Shown: positions 17,614 to 30,900 of the stretch, in pieces
Numbering within the stretch: the stretch's first letter is position 1
Layout of the letters: each line of letters begins with the position of its first letter
Source: Actomonas aquatica
GTDB lineage: Bacteria > Verrucomicrobiota > Verrucomicrobiia > Opitutales > Opitutaceae
Reading direction: 5' to 3'
Assembly: GCF_019679435.2 (NCBI RefSeq)
Contig: NZ_CP139781.1
Coordinates: 5,452,001 to 5,516,000 of the forward strand
DNA: 64,000 nucleotides
Made by a program: the position numbers and the translations under genes
Notes under the pieces: model-generated
The model's input: only the letters and a program-made list of their open reading frames with translations
The model's database searches: none
What the model was told of the DNA's origin: nothing

Positions 17614-18876
17614 ATGACCGACAAGAGCCTGCCCTTTGACCGAGACCAACTGGAAGCGATCGCCGCTCAGGTGCCGACGCCGTTCCATATCTACGACGAA
17701 GGTGCGATGCGCGCCAACGCGCGGGCCTTTTACGAGGCCTTTTCGTGGGTGCCGGGTGGCTTCAAGAATTTCTTCGCGGTCAAGGCGCTGCCGAATCCGT
17801 TCGTGATGGAAGCGCTCAAGGAAGAGGGACTCGGCGGTGACTGCTCCTCGATGGGTGAACTCGTGCTCTGCGAGGCGGTGGGCATCAAGGGTGAGGACAT
17901 CGTCTTCACGTCCAACGACACACCGGCCTACGAATACCGCAAGGCGGCCGAGCTGGGGGCGATCATCAACCTCGATGACATCCGTCACATCACCTACCTC
18001 GAGGAGGCGCTCGGCGGCACCTTGCCGGAGTTGCTCAGCTTCCGCTACAACCCGGGGCCGCTGAAGGCGGGCAACGCCATCATCGGCAAGCCGGAGGAGG
18101 CCAAGTATGGTTTCACCCGCGAGCAGCTCTTCGAAGGCTATCGCATGGCGCAGGCGAAGGGCGTGAAGCGTTTTGGGCTGCACACCATGGTGGCGTCCAA
18201 CGAGCTCAACCCCGACTACTTCGTCGAGACGGCGCAGATGCTCTTCGACCTCGTGGTCGAGTTGAACCGCGAGCTCGGCATCACCTTTGAGATGCTCAAC
18301 CTCGGTGGCGGCATCGGCATCCCGTATCGCCCGGAGGACACGGCGGTGGACCTGAAGTTGGTCGGTGAAAAAATCCGCGAAGCCTACGAGGCGACGATCG
18401 TCGCGAACGGGCTCGGTCCGATCAAGATCACCATGGAATGTGGCCGCATGATCACGGGGCCGTATGGCTACCTCGTGGGCCGCGTGTTGCACCGCAAGTC
18501 GACCTACAAGGAATACATCGGTCTGGACGCGTGCATGGCCAATCTGATGCGTCCGGGCATGTATGGCTCCTACCACCACGTGAGTGTGCCGGGCCGCGAG
18601 GACGCGCCGAAGCTGGTGTGCGACGTGACCGGCTCGCTGTGTGAAAACAACGACAAGTTTGCCATCGACCGTGAAATCCCGACGCCCGAGGTCGGCGACC
18701 TGGTGGTGATCCACGACAGTGGCGCACACGGCCACTCGATGGGCTTCAACTACAACGCCAAGCTGCGTTCGGCTGAAGTGCTGTGGCAGGGCGGCGACCA
18801 GTGGAAGGTGATCCGCCGCGCCGAAACGCTGGCCGATCATTTCGCGACCTTGGATTATCCGGGACTCAGCGGCTGA
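17614..18876 (+). CDS. lysA: Diaminopimelate decarboxylase
   Basis: 420 residues from ATG 17614 (MTDKSLPFDRDQLEAIAAQV). A fold-type III PLP enzyme: the Schiff-base lysine lies in FFAVKALPNP near residue 57, the PLP phosphate site in LNLGGGIGIPY, then ECGRMITGPYG, and the active-site loop CDVTGSLCENNDKFA supplying the cross-subunit cysteine. It decarboxylates meso-diaminopimelate to lysine. The CxxNDxFA loop and length favour LysA over carboxynorspermidine or arginine decarboxylases. It is monocistronic. Confidence 0.92.
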   Translation: MTDKSLPFDRDQLEAIAAQVPTPFHIYDEGAMRANARAFYEAFSWVPGGFKNFFAVKALPNPFVMEALKEEGLGGDCSSMGELVLCEAVGIKGEDIVFTSNDTPAYEYRKAAELGAIINLDDIRHITYLEEALGGTLPELLSFRYNPGPLKAGNAIIGKPEEAKYGFTREQLFEGYRMAQAKGVKRFGLHTMVASNELNPDYFVETAQMLFDLVVELNRELGITFEMLNLGGGIGIPYRPEDTAVDLKLVGEKIREAYEATIVANGLGPIKITMECGRMITGPYGYLVGRVLHRKSTYKEYIGLDACMANLMRPGMYGSYHHVSVPGREDAPKLVCDVTGSLCENNDKFAIDREIPTPEVGDLVVIHDSGAHGHSMGFNYNAKLRSAEVLWQGGDQWKVIRRAETLADHFATLDYPGLSG

Positions 18877-19309
18877 GGCACCCGCCGTCGCGGGACAAGG
18901 CGCGGTGAGGCACGGTCTGTTTTTAACCACGAATGGACACGAATAGCTTCGGCTACCGCCTACGCACTGAAACGGGGTTTCGGGGATAGACGATGAACCG
19001 GAAGGTGAATCGCTATTCGTGTAGATTCGTGTCCATGTCACAGCGATTCGCTATCGCTCGTAGACGTGTTTAAGAAACGGCGTCGGATGGGGCCATCGCC
19101 TGCGCAAGTGTGCGTATGGGCGGGGACTCGGGAGCGGTCTATGATGGGGCATCTTGAGTGATGCCGATGACATTCTTGCCCCGTGTGGAACTGCCGCAGT
19201 GCCGGCGTGTGCCCGTGGTGGGCCCCGCGCTGGCTGCGCCGCAATCTGGAGCAGCGGTTCGAGCTGGAAGAACCGCTGACCGGCGTGCTGCCAGCGATCT
19301 AATTTACCT
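18877..19309. repeat. Repeat-bearing intergenic region with a possible coding relic
   Basis: Bases 18925-18947 and 19012-19036 are inverted versions of one another (AACCACGAATGGACACGAAT against ATTCGTGTCCAT), with one extra 10-bp ACGAAT unit in the right arm. They form another hairpin element of the 'ACC + hexamer' type. Downstream, an open frame without ATG runs 19171-19302 (..CPWWAPRWLRRNLEQRFELE..) and could be the tail of a lost gene. Nothing else is supported. Confidence 0.55.
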
Positions 19310-21361
19310 ATGAAATCGTATTTGAAAATGTGGTGGGTCGGGCTGGCGTTGCTGGCATTCGGAAGTGGAAGCGCCGTGGCGCAAACGGACGCGGGGAGCG
19401 CGGCCCAGCCGTTCCGTTACGTGAACTTTAAGGGCGTGGCCCAACCGATAAGTCCCGTGGTCTATGCCGACGGACGCTATGCCTTGGTCGACGGAGCGGG
19501 GACGTTGTATTTTTCGAGCGACCTGAAGGCGTGGGAGAAGCTCACCTTCGAGCCCGGCACCAAGCTGCGCTGGGTGAGGCATGACGGTGAGCAATGGGTG
19601 CTGGCCTCCAGCGAGCGCAAGCTGGCGCTTTCCGCCGATCTCAAGACGTGGACGCCGTGGTTTACCAGCGATGCGGCCAACGAAACCGCGGTGTTGTGGC
19701 GCGGTCGCTACTGGCGGTCCGCTTACACGGTCCTTGGTATCACGCAGTTCATGCACGAGCTGGGGCGTTATGACCAGGAGCGTGACGAGAAGCTGAAGGA
19801 ATGGGATGCGCAGGTCAGAGACCCCAACATGCCCGCCGTCTACTGGCGTCAGGGTGATCGCCTGCGGGTGATCCGCCGCGACGGGTTGCACTACGTGACG
19901 GAAAACGGGGAGTATTGGAGCATCACGGGCGGCCACAGCGTGAACGATGCGCGCGAGGTCTTGGCGGCGGAGGGCAATGGTCGGGCGGTGGTCTCGGTGG
20001 TGGGCAAAGACAACCAAGGTGCGGGGCCGCTGATCACCGTGCAGGAAGGCACGGCGTTTCCTGACAGAGTGGAGACGCCGTTCACTCAGGTGCTGGGTCT
20101 GGCCTACGGCGCCGGGCGTTTTGTGATGCTCGCCACGACGGCGGATGACCCGCGTTCAGGTCTTTTCGAATCGGCCGACGGTCGCACGTGGACTCCGGTG
20201 GGGGAGCGTCAGCCGTATGCGAAGGGACTCGTGCATGGTCCGGCCGGATTTGCCACGCAGACGAAGGAAGCGTTGGTGGTGTATGCGCCCGAGCCGTGGC
20301 CGGAACAGTCCGCGATGGCATGGGAGCCGGTCGAGATGCCCGTCTTCCGGCTGACCGATTACGGCACGAACTTTGTCGGTGTGGGCAAGAAGCGTCGGGA
20401 GATCCCGAAGACGCCGGAGCAAATCCGAAGCGATGAGCTGCGCCCGACCTTGGTTGCGGCGCAGAAGGGCGACGTCGCCGCGGGGGTCCAGATGGGGCTC
20501 CTGATGTTGGAGGGAAAATACGTCGACTCGAATCCGTGGCGGGCGGAGGTCGCCTTTCAGGCGGGTATCGCCGCGGGGATCGCGGAAGCCCCCCGCGGTT
20601 ACGCGGAGTTGCTGTCGCGGTGGAAGCCCGGCACGCCGCGACTCGAATTGTTGCGGCTTTACCGGCAGAGTGCGGAGCTGGGTGATGTGCCGGCGATGGT
20701 CTGGCTGGCGCTGAATCTCGAACCCGACTCCGACAGCGCCCGGTCTGAGATCGCGCGGTGGCGCGATGGAGCGCTGGCGGCCGATCCGTTGTTTGCGGCG
20801 CGCTGGGCCAAGCGGGAGACATTCGCGGCCAACATCGCCGCGGCCCAATCGGGGGATGTTGACGCGATGGCGAAAGTGCTGCCGATCGCGCTCGACGGGG
20901 ATATCATGCCTGCCGACTGGAGCCTGGCCATTGCGCTGGCCGACCGCGCCGCCGAGGGCGGCAACCACGATGTCGCGGGGTATCTGCTGCAGCGTTACCA
21001 GGCGAATCGACAGGGTTACAGTCATGTGTCTCCGTATCCGGAAGCCGAATACAAGCGGCTGCTGGAGCGCGGTGTTGCGGCGAACCACAAACTGAGTCTG
21101 GCGCTGTATCTGGAAAGTCTCATGACGGGACGTTTTGGTTATGAGCGCGACGAGGAACAGGCGCTGGCCCGGGCGCGACAACTCGCCGACCAAGGCGATG
21201 CGGACGGGATGTTCTTTGTGGCGATGATTCTGCAGAATCGGCAGGACGCGCCCAAGGACCCGGTGGCGGCGGCCGAATGGATGCAGAAGGCGGCCGACGC
21301 CGGGCATGTGCAGGCCGCGGCTTGGTTGAAGACGCAGCAACTCAAGGCCTCGCCGCAATGA
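19310..21361 (+). CDS. Secreted protein with beta-propeller-like N-half and Sel1-like repeats
   Basis: 683 residues with a signal peptide (MKSYLKMWWVGLALLAFGSG, cleavage near AVAQT). Residues about 35-350 contain repeated WTP/W-rich beta-strand segments with S.D.KTW or S.DGRTW motifs (FSSDLKAWEKL, LSADLKTWTPW, FESADGRTWTPV), like BNR or photosystem-assembly propellers. The C-terminal half has Sel1/TPR-like helices, clearest at GDADGMFFVAMILQNRQDAP and AAEWMQKAADAGHVQAAAWL. Sel1 repeats mediate protein interactions. The downstream gene overlaps by 4 bp (ATGA), so the two are probably a unit. I cannot name a function. Confidence 0.8.
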   Translation: MKSYLKMWWVGLALLAFGSGSAVAQTDAGSAAQPFRYVNFKGVAQPISPVVYADGRYALVDGAGTLYFSSDLKAWEKLTFEPGTKLRWVRHDGEQWVLASSERKLALSADLKTWTPWFTSDAANETAVLWRGRYWRSAYTVLGITQFMHELGRYDQERDEKLKEWDAQVRDPNMPAVYWRQGDRLRVIRRDGLHYVTENGEYWSITGGHSVNDAREVLAAEGNGRAVVSVVGKDNQGAGPLITVQEGTAFPDRVETPFTQVLGLAYGAGRFVMLATTADDPRSGLFESADGRTWTPVGERQPYAKGLVHGPAGFATQTKEALVVYAPEPWPEQSAMAWEPVEMPVFRLTDYGTNFVGVGKKRREIPKTPEQIRSDELRPTLVAAQKGDVAAGVQMGLLMLEGKYVDSNPWRAEVAFQAGIAAGIAEAPRGYAELLSRWKPGTPRLELLRLYRQSAELGDVPAMVWLALNLEPDSDSARSEIARWRDGALAADPLFAARWAKRETFAANIAAAQSGDVDAMAKVLPIALDGDIMPADWSLAIALADRAAEGGNHDVAGYLLQRYQANRQGYSHVSPYPEAEYKRLLERGVAANHKLSLALYLESLMTGRFGYERDEEQALARARQLADQGDADGMFFVAMILQNRQDAPKDPVAAAEWMQKAADAGHVQAAAWLKTQQLKASPQ

Positions 21362-21996
21362 GTGATGGTGATGGGGCCACGCCTGCCGGCGCACTGCCGC
21401 CGCCGTTGCCGGCGGCGGCGGCAGGAGTAGACCGCGCCCAGTATGCGACGCGCAACGACGGGCTCTCGCCGGCGTGCGTGTGGGTGATCGCCGCCGGGGC
21501 GCTGCAGCAGATCGTCGATGGGCAGGTGAAGCGGGTGGTGGCGCTCAGCGAGGTGACGGAGGTGCGGCTGGACTACGCGCCGACCCGTGTGGAGGCGAAT
21601 CGCTACCGTTGCCAACTGCGGCTGCGTAGTGGCGTGGGCATTACGTTCTTCAACCGACGCTTCGAGAGCTTCGGCCGGTTCGCGGACACGAGCCCGGCGT
21701 ATCGGGATTTTTTGGACACCTTGCTGGCGGCGTTGCGGGACGTCGCACCGCAGTGCCGGTTTGTGACCGGAGTGGGCTCCGCGCTTTATTTCGTCAATGT
21801 GTTGGCGTTTGCGGTGGGGGTGCTGGCGGTGGTGGGGGTGCTGATCTTTTCGCTGGTGGTGGGGCTGTGGGCTCTGGTGATCCTGAAGGCCTTGCTCATC
21901 GCGTTCTACGTGCCGCGGGCTTGGCGGTGGTTGCGGCGCAATCGGGAGCGCGACTTCGACCCGCGCGACGTGCCGACGGCGGTCGTGCCGGTGTGA
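21358..21996 (+). CDS. Membrane protein with two C-terminal transmembrane helices
   Basis: 212 residues from the ATG that overlaps the previous stop. A proline/alanine-rich start leads to a beta-rich domain of about 110 residues (VKRVVALSEVTEVRLDYAP, RCQLRLRSGVGITFFNRRFE), which reads like a PH-type or cytosolic beta-sandwich domain. Two hydrophobic helices follow (VLAFAVGVLAVVGVLIFSLV and LWALVILKALLIAFYV), then a basic tail RAWRWLRRNRERD. The family is unknown. Coupling to the Sel1-repeat gene suggests the two products work together at the envelope. Confidence 0.75.
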   Translation: MSDGDGATPAGALPPPLPAAAAGVDRAQYATRNDGLSPACVWVIAAGALQQIVDGQVKRVVALSEVTEVRLDYAPTRVEANRYRCQLRLRSGVGITFFNRRFESFGRFADTSPAYRDFLDTLLAALRDVAPQCRFVTGVGSALYFVNVLAFAVGVLAVVGVLIFSLVVGLWALVILKALLIAFYVPRAWRWLRRNRERDFDPRDVPTAVVPV

Positions 21997-22068
21997 ACAT
22001 AGCTTGGGCGTAGCATGCAAGTTGCTGGGGCCGGCGCGTCGACGAGCGGAATGCGCCGTCGATGAGTT

Positions 22069-23349
22069 ATGACGATCGCCGCGCTCCTCATCATCGCCAC
22101 CACCCTTTACTTCATCTTCAAGCAGGCCGACGTCCGCATGGTGCTCTTCGCCGGCGGTCTCGCGCTGGCGACGCTGGCGTTGCAACCGCTGGTGGTCTTC
22201 GAGGCCTTCATGCGCGAGATCGGCAACGGCAAGACGATCGGTCCGATATGTTCGGCGATGGGGTATTCCTTCGTGTTGCGGGCAACGGGGTGTGACCGCG
22301 CCATGATCAGTCGGCTGCTGCATCCGTTGCGGCGGGCGGGCTGGCTGTTGTTGCCGGGGGGATGCGCAGTGGCGTTTTTGACCAACATCGCGATCAACAG
22401 TCAGACCGCGGCCGCGGCGGCGGTGGGGCCCATTCTGCTGCCCTTGCTGCGGGCGGCCGGGTTTCCGGCCATCGTGGCGGCGAGTTGTCTGCTGCTCGGG
22501 ACCTCCTGTGGCAACCTGTGCAATCCGGGCGAGGCCGATCTGGTGGCGTTGCATGATGCCAGCGGGGCGGGCATGGCGCAGATTCTCGGCGTGATGTTGC
22601 CGGCGGTGCTGGCGGGTTTTGCGGTGATGGTGGCGACCTTCACCTGGCAGGAGCGCAACTCGCTGCAGCGCGCGGTGACTGCGACGGAGACAGACGAGTT
22701 CGCGGCCATCGATACGCCGCGGTGGAAGGCCTTCATGCCGCCGCTGCCGGTGGTGATGATCTTCGTCCTGCTGCCGGGTTTTCTCTTCGACCATCTGCCG
22801 CCGCCGTTTGAGAAGGGCTTGCCGGTGCCCTACGCCATGTTGATCGCGCTCATCGTGCTGCTGGTGCTGAGTCGCAGGGATCTTTCGGCGGTGGTGAAGA
22901 CCTTTTTTGAAGGCATGGGCAGCGGCTTTGCGCAGGTGATTTCGCTGATCGTGACGGCGAGCTGTTTCATCGCGGGCATCACGGCGGCGGGGCTGACGGA
23001 CAAGCTGGTGGCCTTTGCGGCCGAGAGCGGCGCGTGGGGGCGGGTGGCCGCGGCGGTCTTTCCGGGCGCGCTGGCGGTCGTGACCGGGTCGGGCACCGGA
23101 CCGAGTGTGGCCTTTACCAAAGCGATCGTGCCGGCGCTGAGCGCGACGGATCTCCACCTGAGCCTTGATCTTGGCGCGCTGGGCGCGATCGCGGCCAATT
23201 ACGGACGCACGGTTTCGCCGGTGGCCGCAGTGGTGTTGTTTGTGACTTCGCTGGCAGGCGTGGAGATCGCGCCGACATTTCGGCGGCTGGCGCTGCCGTT
23301 GCTGGCGGGCTTCGTGGTGGCGTTTGGCGTGGTGTGGATGGTCGAGTGA
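22069..23349 (+). CDS. dcuC: DcuC-like C4-dicarboxylate carrier
   Basis: 426 residues with 10-12 hydrophobic segments. Signature stretches of the DcuC/YfcC anaerobic dicarboxylate group are present: GYSFVLRATGCDRAMI, FLTNIAINSQTAAAAAVGP, LLLGTSCGNLCNPGEAD, and the C-terminal GTGPSVAFTKAI. DcuC exports succinate during fermentation and can exchange fumarate for succinate. It lies convergent with ppdK, with a shared-looking terminator between them. This fits an organism able to ferment sugars to succinate. Confidence 0.88.
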   Translation: MTIAALLIIATTLYFIFKQADVRMVLFAGGLALATLALQPLVVFEAFMREIGNGKTIGPICSAMGYSFVLRATGCDRAMISRLLHPLRRAGWLLLPGGCAVAFLTNIAINSQTAAAAAVGPILLPLLRAAGFPAIVAASCLLLGTSCGNLCNPGEADLVALHDASGAGMAQILGVMLPAVLAGFAVMVATFTWQERNSLQRAVTATETDEFAAIDTPRWKAFMPPLPVVMIFVLLPGFLFDHLPPPFEKGLPVPYAMLIALIVLLVLSRRDLSAVVKTFFEGMGSGFAQVISLIVTASCFIAGITAAGLTDKLVAFAAESGAWGRVAAAVFPGALAVVTGSGTGPSVAFTKAIVPALSATDLHLSLDLGALGAIAANYGRTVSPVAAVVLFVTSLAGVEIAPTFRRLALPLLAGFVVAFGVVWMVE

Positions 23350-23369
23350 CCGCGTGAGGCAGGCACAAA

Positions 23370-23397
23370 AAAGCCCCGCCGGAAGTGGCGGGACTTT
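23370..23397 (-). terminator. Intrinsic terminator downstream of ppdK and its relic
   Basis: Stem CCCGCC (23375-23380)/GGCGGG (23387-23392), extended by AAAG/CTTT flanks. On the minus strand it is followed by a T-run (forward aaaaaa at 23367-23372). It lies directly after the ppdK C-terminal relic, so it is probably the original ppdK terminator; it may also stop the plus-strand dcuC transcript. Confidence 0.85.
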
Positions 23398-23422
23398 GGA
23401 AGAGGGAAGGAAGCGAAGTGGC

Positions 23423-23479
23423 TTACTTGGCGTCCGCGACGGCGGCCTGGGCGGCGGCGAGGCGGGCGACCGGCACCCG
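23423..23479 (-). pseudogene. Relic of a second, diverged ppdK 3' end
   Basis: On the minus strand this 57-bp stretch encodes [18 protein letters not shown] and a stop. The intact ppdK ends [18 protein letters not shown], so 17 of 18 residues agree. At the DNA level nearly every third codon position differs between the two copies, so it is not a recent duplication. It sits between the intrinsic terminator and a REP-like palindrome (23476-23502) that separates it from the intact stop at 23517. Confidence 0.85.
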
Positions 23480-23502
23480 CCTTCGCATGAAGCTCCGGCG
23501 GG
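23476..23502. repeat. REP-like palindrome next to ppdK
   Basis: CCCGCC (23476-23481) pairs with GGCGGG (23497-23502), with an inner CTTC/GAAG stem. The core CCGCC-TTCGC-N4-AGCTC-CGGCGG has the same layout as the units at 6022, 7331 and 15488 (CCGTCGCTCTTCGAGCTATGGCGG type). Confidence 0.65.
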
Positions 23503-23516
23503 CAGGCGCGGTTTGT

Positions 23517-26330
<2,814 letters not shown>

Positions 26331-26491
26331 GTTTGGATCAGGTATTGAGAGAAAACGGAGACGTCCTCCAGAGACACAAAGGTTCAGCGAATAGGGGAGG
26401 AAGGCGGACTGTCAACGCCTGCTTGGTGCCAGAAGCAGGCGTAATGCGGCCGAAGAGCTCAGGGTGTAGCGGGGCACGGGCCGAAAACAAA

Positions 26492-26518
26492 CGCGCCGAC
26501 CACAGGGTGATCGGCGCG
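26492..26518 (-). terminator. Intrinsic terminator of the RND efflux operon
   Basis: Perfect 8-bp stem CGCGCCGA (26492-26499)/TCGGCGCG (26511-26518). On the minus strand it is followed by a T-rich stretch (forward aaaacaaa at 26485-26491). It lies 26 bp after the stop of the outer membrane factor gene, the last gene of the operon. Confidence 0.75.
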
Positions 26519-26543
26519 GTTAACGGGATGAACAATCGGGGCC

Positions 26544-27947
26544 TCAGGCGCCGCCACCGAGGGCGGCGTAGAGGGCGGCGAGGTTGCTGGCCGAGGTGAG
26601 GCGCGCTTGGATGAGCGCCTGCTGGGCGGCGAAGTGTTCCTGTTGCGCGAGGAGCACGTTGAGGTAGGGATCCACGCCGGCGTCGAAGCGAGATTGTGAC
26701 AATTCGAGACGTTTGGCGGCGGCTTTCACGCGGGCGCTTTGGGCATCGATCTGCACGCCGATGGAGCGGCGCACGGCGAGCGCATCGGCGACTTCCCGGA
26801 AGGCGGTTTGGATGGCGCTCTGGTAGTTCACGATCTCGATGCGCTTTTCGACGTTGGCGATGTTCAGGCGGGCGCGGTTGGCGCCGGCGGCGAAGATCGG
26901 CACGGTGATCGAGGGCGTGAAGGCCCAGGTCTTGGAGCCGGAGGAGAACAGGCCGTCGAGATCCGCGCTGGCGGTGCCGGCGTTGGCGGTGAGGCGGATC
27001 GACGGGAAGAAGGCCGCGCGGGCGATGCCGATGTTGGCATTGGCGGCGATCAGGGTCTGTTCGGCGGCGAGGATGTCGGGCCGGCGGGTGAGCAGCTCGG
27101 CGGGCAGGCCGGCGGGCGGATCGCCGACGGGCGTGGCGGACGCGAGGGAGGTCGCGGCCGGTAGGTCGTCGGGGAGCGGGGTGCCCACGAGCAGGGTGAG
27201 GGCGTTGTGGGCCTGGTCACGCTGTTGCTCGAGTTCGGCGAGGGTGGCCCGAACGGATTCGCGTTGGGCTTCGGCGGTGCGCAGGTCGAGCTCGGAGGCG
27301 ACGCCGGCATCGAAGGACTGTTGATTGAGCTCAAAGGTCTCGTTGGCGGCGGTGAGCGTCTGCTGGGCGAGCTCCACCTGTTCGTCGAGCGCGAGGACGG
27401 TGTAGGCCTGGCGGGCGACGGACGAGATGAGGATGAGGCGCGCGCTGCGAGCGGCTTCTTCGGTGGCGAAGAACTGGGCGCGGGCCTGATCGCGCAGGCT
27501 CGCGACGCGGCCGAAGAAATCGACCTCGTAGGAGGGGATCTCGGCGACGACGGCGTAGGTCGACGACGTGCGCGGAGCGCCGGTGCCGTTGACGTCACCG
27601 GGCGTGCGCTGGCGGGAGCCGCTGCCATCGACGTTGAGCGTCGGAATGAGGGCGGTGCGCTGGATGTTGTAGAGGGCGCGGACGCGCTCGACGTTGAGAG
27701 TCGCGACCTGGAGGTCGGTGTTGTGCTCGAGGGCGAGGTCGATGATCGCGTTGATCCGGGCGTCGCCGAAAAACTCGGTCCGATTGCCCCATGCGGCGGC
27801 TGGGTCGGTTTGAGTCTCTACAGCGGTGGCGACGCCCGGGTAAGTCGCGGCGATGTCGGCGACGGGTCGCTCGTATTTGGGGGCGAGCGAGCAGCCGGCG
27901 AGCAGTCCCAGGGAAGTGGCGAGAGGAAGGAAAAGGCGTTTAGTCAT
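26544..27947 (-). CDS. Outer membrane factor of RND efflux (OprM/NodT type lipoprotein)
   Basis: 467 residues with a lipoprotein signal ([11 protein letters not shown], Cys at about 19) and the duplicated OEP architecture of TolC-like channels, including [16 protein letters not shown] at the start, [20 protein letters not shown] in the second half and [19 protein letters not shown] near the end. It forms the trimeric outer-membrane exit duct for the RND pump encoded just upstream, with which it overlaps by 8 bp. It is the last gene of a four-gene minus-strand operon. Confidence 0.93.
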   Translation of the reverse strand: MTKRLFLPLATSLGLLAGCSLAPKYERPVADIAATYPGVATAVETQTDPAAAWGNRTEFFGDARINAIIDLALEHNTDLQVATLNVERVRALYNIQRTALIPTLNVDGSGSRQRTPGDVNGTGAPRTSSTYAVVAEIPSYEVDFFGRVASLRDQARAQFFATEEAARSARLILISSVARQAYTVLALDEQVELAQQTLTAANETFELNQQSFDAGVASELDLRTAEAQRESVRATLAELEQQRDQAHNALTLLVGTPLPDDLPAATSLASATPVGDPPAGLPAELLTRRPDILAAEQTLIAANANIGIARAAFFPSIRLTANAGTASADLDGLFSSGSKTWAFTPSITVPIFAAGANRARLNIANVEKRIEIVNYQSAIQTAFREVADALAVRRSIGVQIDAQSARVKAAAKRLELSQSRFDAGVDPYLNVLLAQQEHFAAQQALIQARLTSASNLAALYAALGGGA

Positions 27948-30900
27948 TGTTGGTGTCCTCCTGAGCCTGAAGGTTGTTGGGCTTCACGCGGAAGGTGCGC
28001 AGGACGAGGTCGAAGAAGAGCGGCACGAGCAGGATGCCGAGCGCGGTGGCGGTGAGGGTGCCGCCGACGACGCCGGTGCCGATGGCGTTGCGGCCGCCGG
28101 AGCCAGCGCCGGTGGACAGCGCGAGCGGCAGGGTGCCGAAGCCGAAGGCGAGCGACGTCATGAGGATGGGTCGCAGGCGCAGGCGGGCGGCCTGCATGGC
28201 GGCGTCGTAGAGGTTCATGCCGCGGTCGAAGGCGTCCTTGGCGAACTCCACGATGAGAATGGCGTTCTTGGCCGAGAGACCGACGATCGTGAGCAAACCG
28301 ACTTGGAAATACACGTCGTTGGGCAGGCCGCGGAAGAGGGCGGCGAGCATGGTGCCGATGACGCCCAGCGGGACGACAAGCAGCACGGCGGCGGGCACGG
28401 CCCAACTTTCGTAGAGAGCGGCCAGACAGAGGAAGACGACGAGGATGGAGATGGCGTAGAGGGCGGGGCCCTGCGCGCCGGCGGCGCGTTCCTCGTAGGA
28501 GAGACCGACCCACTCGAGGCCGATGCCCGGGGGCAACTGGTCCATGAGCGAGGTGATCACGTCCATCGCTTCACCGGTGCTGATGCCGGGGGCGGGCGTG
28601 GCGGCGACAGCCATGGAAGGCACGCCGTCGAAACGTTCGAGTTTGGGCGAGCCGAGTTTCCAGTGGCCGGTGGCGAAGCTGGAGAACGGCACCATCTCGC
28701 CCTGGTTGTTGCGCACGTGCCACTGGTCGATGTCGTCAGGCATCATGCGGGACTCGGGAATACCCTGCACGTAGACGCGTTTGACGCGGCCGCGGTCGAC
28801 GAAGTCGTTGACGTAGGCACTGCCCCAGGCGGTCTGCAGCGTGGCGTTGATGTCGGGCAGGGCGATACCGAGCGCGGCGGCCTTTTCCTGGTCGATTTCG
28901 ATCTGGAATTGCGGCGAGTCATCGAGGCCGTTGGGGCGCACGTTGGCAAAGTGCGGATCCTGGGCGGCGAGGCCGATGAGCTGGTTGCGGGCGTTCATGA
29001 GCGCCTCGTGGCCGAGGGAGGCGTTGTCGGTGATACGCAAGTCGAGACCGTTGGCGGTGCCGAGCTCCATGACGGCCGGCGGGGCGAAGGCCACGATGAT
29101 GGCTTCGGGGCTGGGCAGGAACTTGCCGAGGAAGCGGCCTTGGATGGCGGTGACGCTTTGGTCGGGCCGGGTGCGCTCGTCCCAGTCCTTGAGGCGGACG
29201 AAGGCGAAGGCCTGATTCTGACCGAAGCCCGAGAAGCTGAAGCCGGCGACGCCGAACATGCCCTGCACGTTCTCGGCCTCTTCGACGAGGAAGTGGTGCT
29301 CGATCTTGGCGAGGACTTCCTCGGTCTGGGCCTGGGTGGCGCCGGGCGGCAGCTGGGCCTGGGCGAAGAGCACGCCCTGGTCTTCCTCCGGCAGGAAGCC
29401 GGTCGGGATGCGGTTGAAGAGGTAGCCGAGGGAGAGGACGATCAGCAGGTAGATGACAACGAACAGGCCCTTGCGGCGGAGGATGCCACCGACGGTGCGG
29501 CTGTAGTTGTTGGTGCCGCGATCAAAGACGCGGTTGAACCAGCCGAAGAAGCCGCGGTGCTCGTGCTGGGCGCCTTTCTTCATCGGCTTGAGAATGGTGG
29601 CGCACAAGGCGGGCGTGAGCACGATAGCGACGACCACGGAGAGCGCCATGGCCGACACGATGGTGATGGAGAACTGGCGATAGATCACGCCGGTCGAGCC
29701 GCCGAAGAAGGCCATCGGCACAAACACGGCCGAGATGACGAGACCGATGCCGACGAGGGCGCCGGTGATCTGGTCCATCGACTTGCGGGTGGCTTCGAGC
29801 GGGGAGAGGCCCTCCTCGCTCATGATGCGTTCCACGTTCTCGACGACCACGATGGCGTCGTCGACGAGCAGACCGATGGCCAGAACCACACCAAACATCG
29901 TGAGGGTGTTGATGGAGAAGCCAAACGCGGCCATGACGCCGAAGGTGCCCAGCAACACGACCGGCACAGCGATCGACGGGATGAGGGTCGCGCGGAAGTT
30001 CTGCAGGAACAGATACATCACGAGGAAGACCAGGATGAAGGCCTCCACGAGGGTGTGCATGACCTCCTCGATCGACAGGCGCACGAAGGGCGTCGTGTCC
30101 ATCGGGAACACGACCTCAAGGCCGGGCGGGAAGAAGGGCTTCAACTCATCGAGCTTGGCGCGAATGGCATCGACCGTGGCGAGCGCGTTGGCGCCGGTGG
30201 CGGGACGGATGGCCATACCGGAGGAGGGCAGGCCGTTGAAGTGACCGAGGCGGTCGTAGGACTCGGCGCCGAGTTCGACCTTGGCGACATCCTTCAGGCG
30301 CACCTGAGACCCATCGGCGTTCACGCGGAGGAGGATGTTGCCAAACTCCTCGGGCGTCTCGAGACGGGACTGGGCGCTCACGGTGGCGTTGAGCATCTGG
30401 CCCTCGAGGGCGGGCGTGCCGCCGAGCTGACCGGCCGAGACCTGCACGTTTTGCGCGCGGATGGCGGCGGTGATGTCGCCGGGCATGAGGCTGAAGTCGT
30501 GCAGCTTGGCCGGGTCGAGCCAGATGCGCATGGCGTAAGGCGAACCGAAGCTCTGGATGTCACCCACGCCGGGCACGCGACTAATCTGGTCCTGCACGCG
30601 GCTGACAATGAAGTCGCCGATGTCGGTGGAGTTCATGCTGCCGTCGGTCGAGATGAAGCCGACGACCATGAGGAAGTTGCGCACCGATTTGGTGACGCGC
30701 ACGCCGGTCTGCTGGACCTCCTGGGGGAGGAGCGGGGTGGCGAGCGCGAGTTTGTTCTGCACCTGCACCTGCGCGATGTCGGGATCGGCTTCGGCGTTGA
30801 AGGTGAGGGTGATGCTGACGTTGCCGGCCGAGTCACTGGTGGACTCGATGTAGCGCAGGTGGTCGAGACCGTTCATGCGCTGCTCGATCACCTGGGTGAC

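Noticed and set aside
19171-19302. Open frame without ATG ending just before the Sel1-repeat gene
   Set aside because: It has protein-like residues (PWWAPRWLRRNLEQRFELEE) but only a GTG start and about 39 codons, and I cannot match it to any family; too weak to list as a gene.
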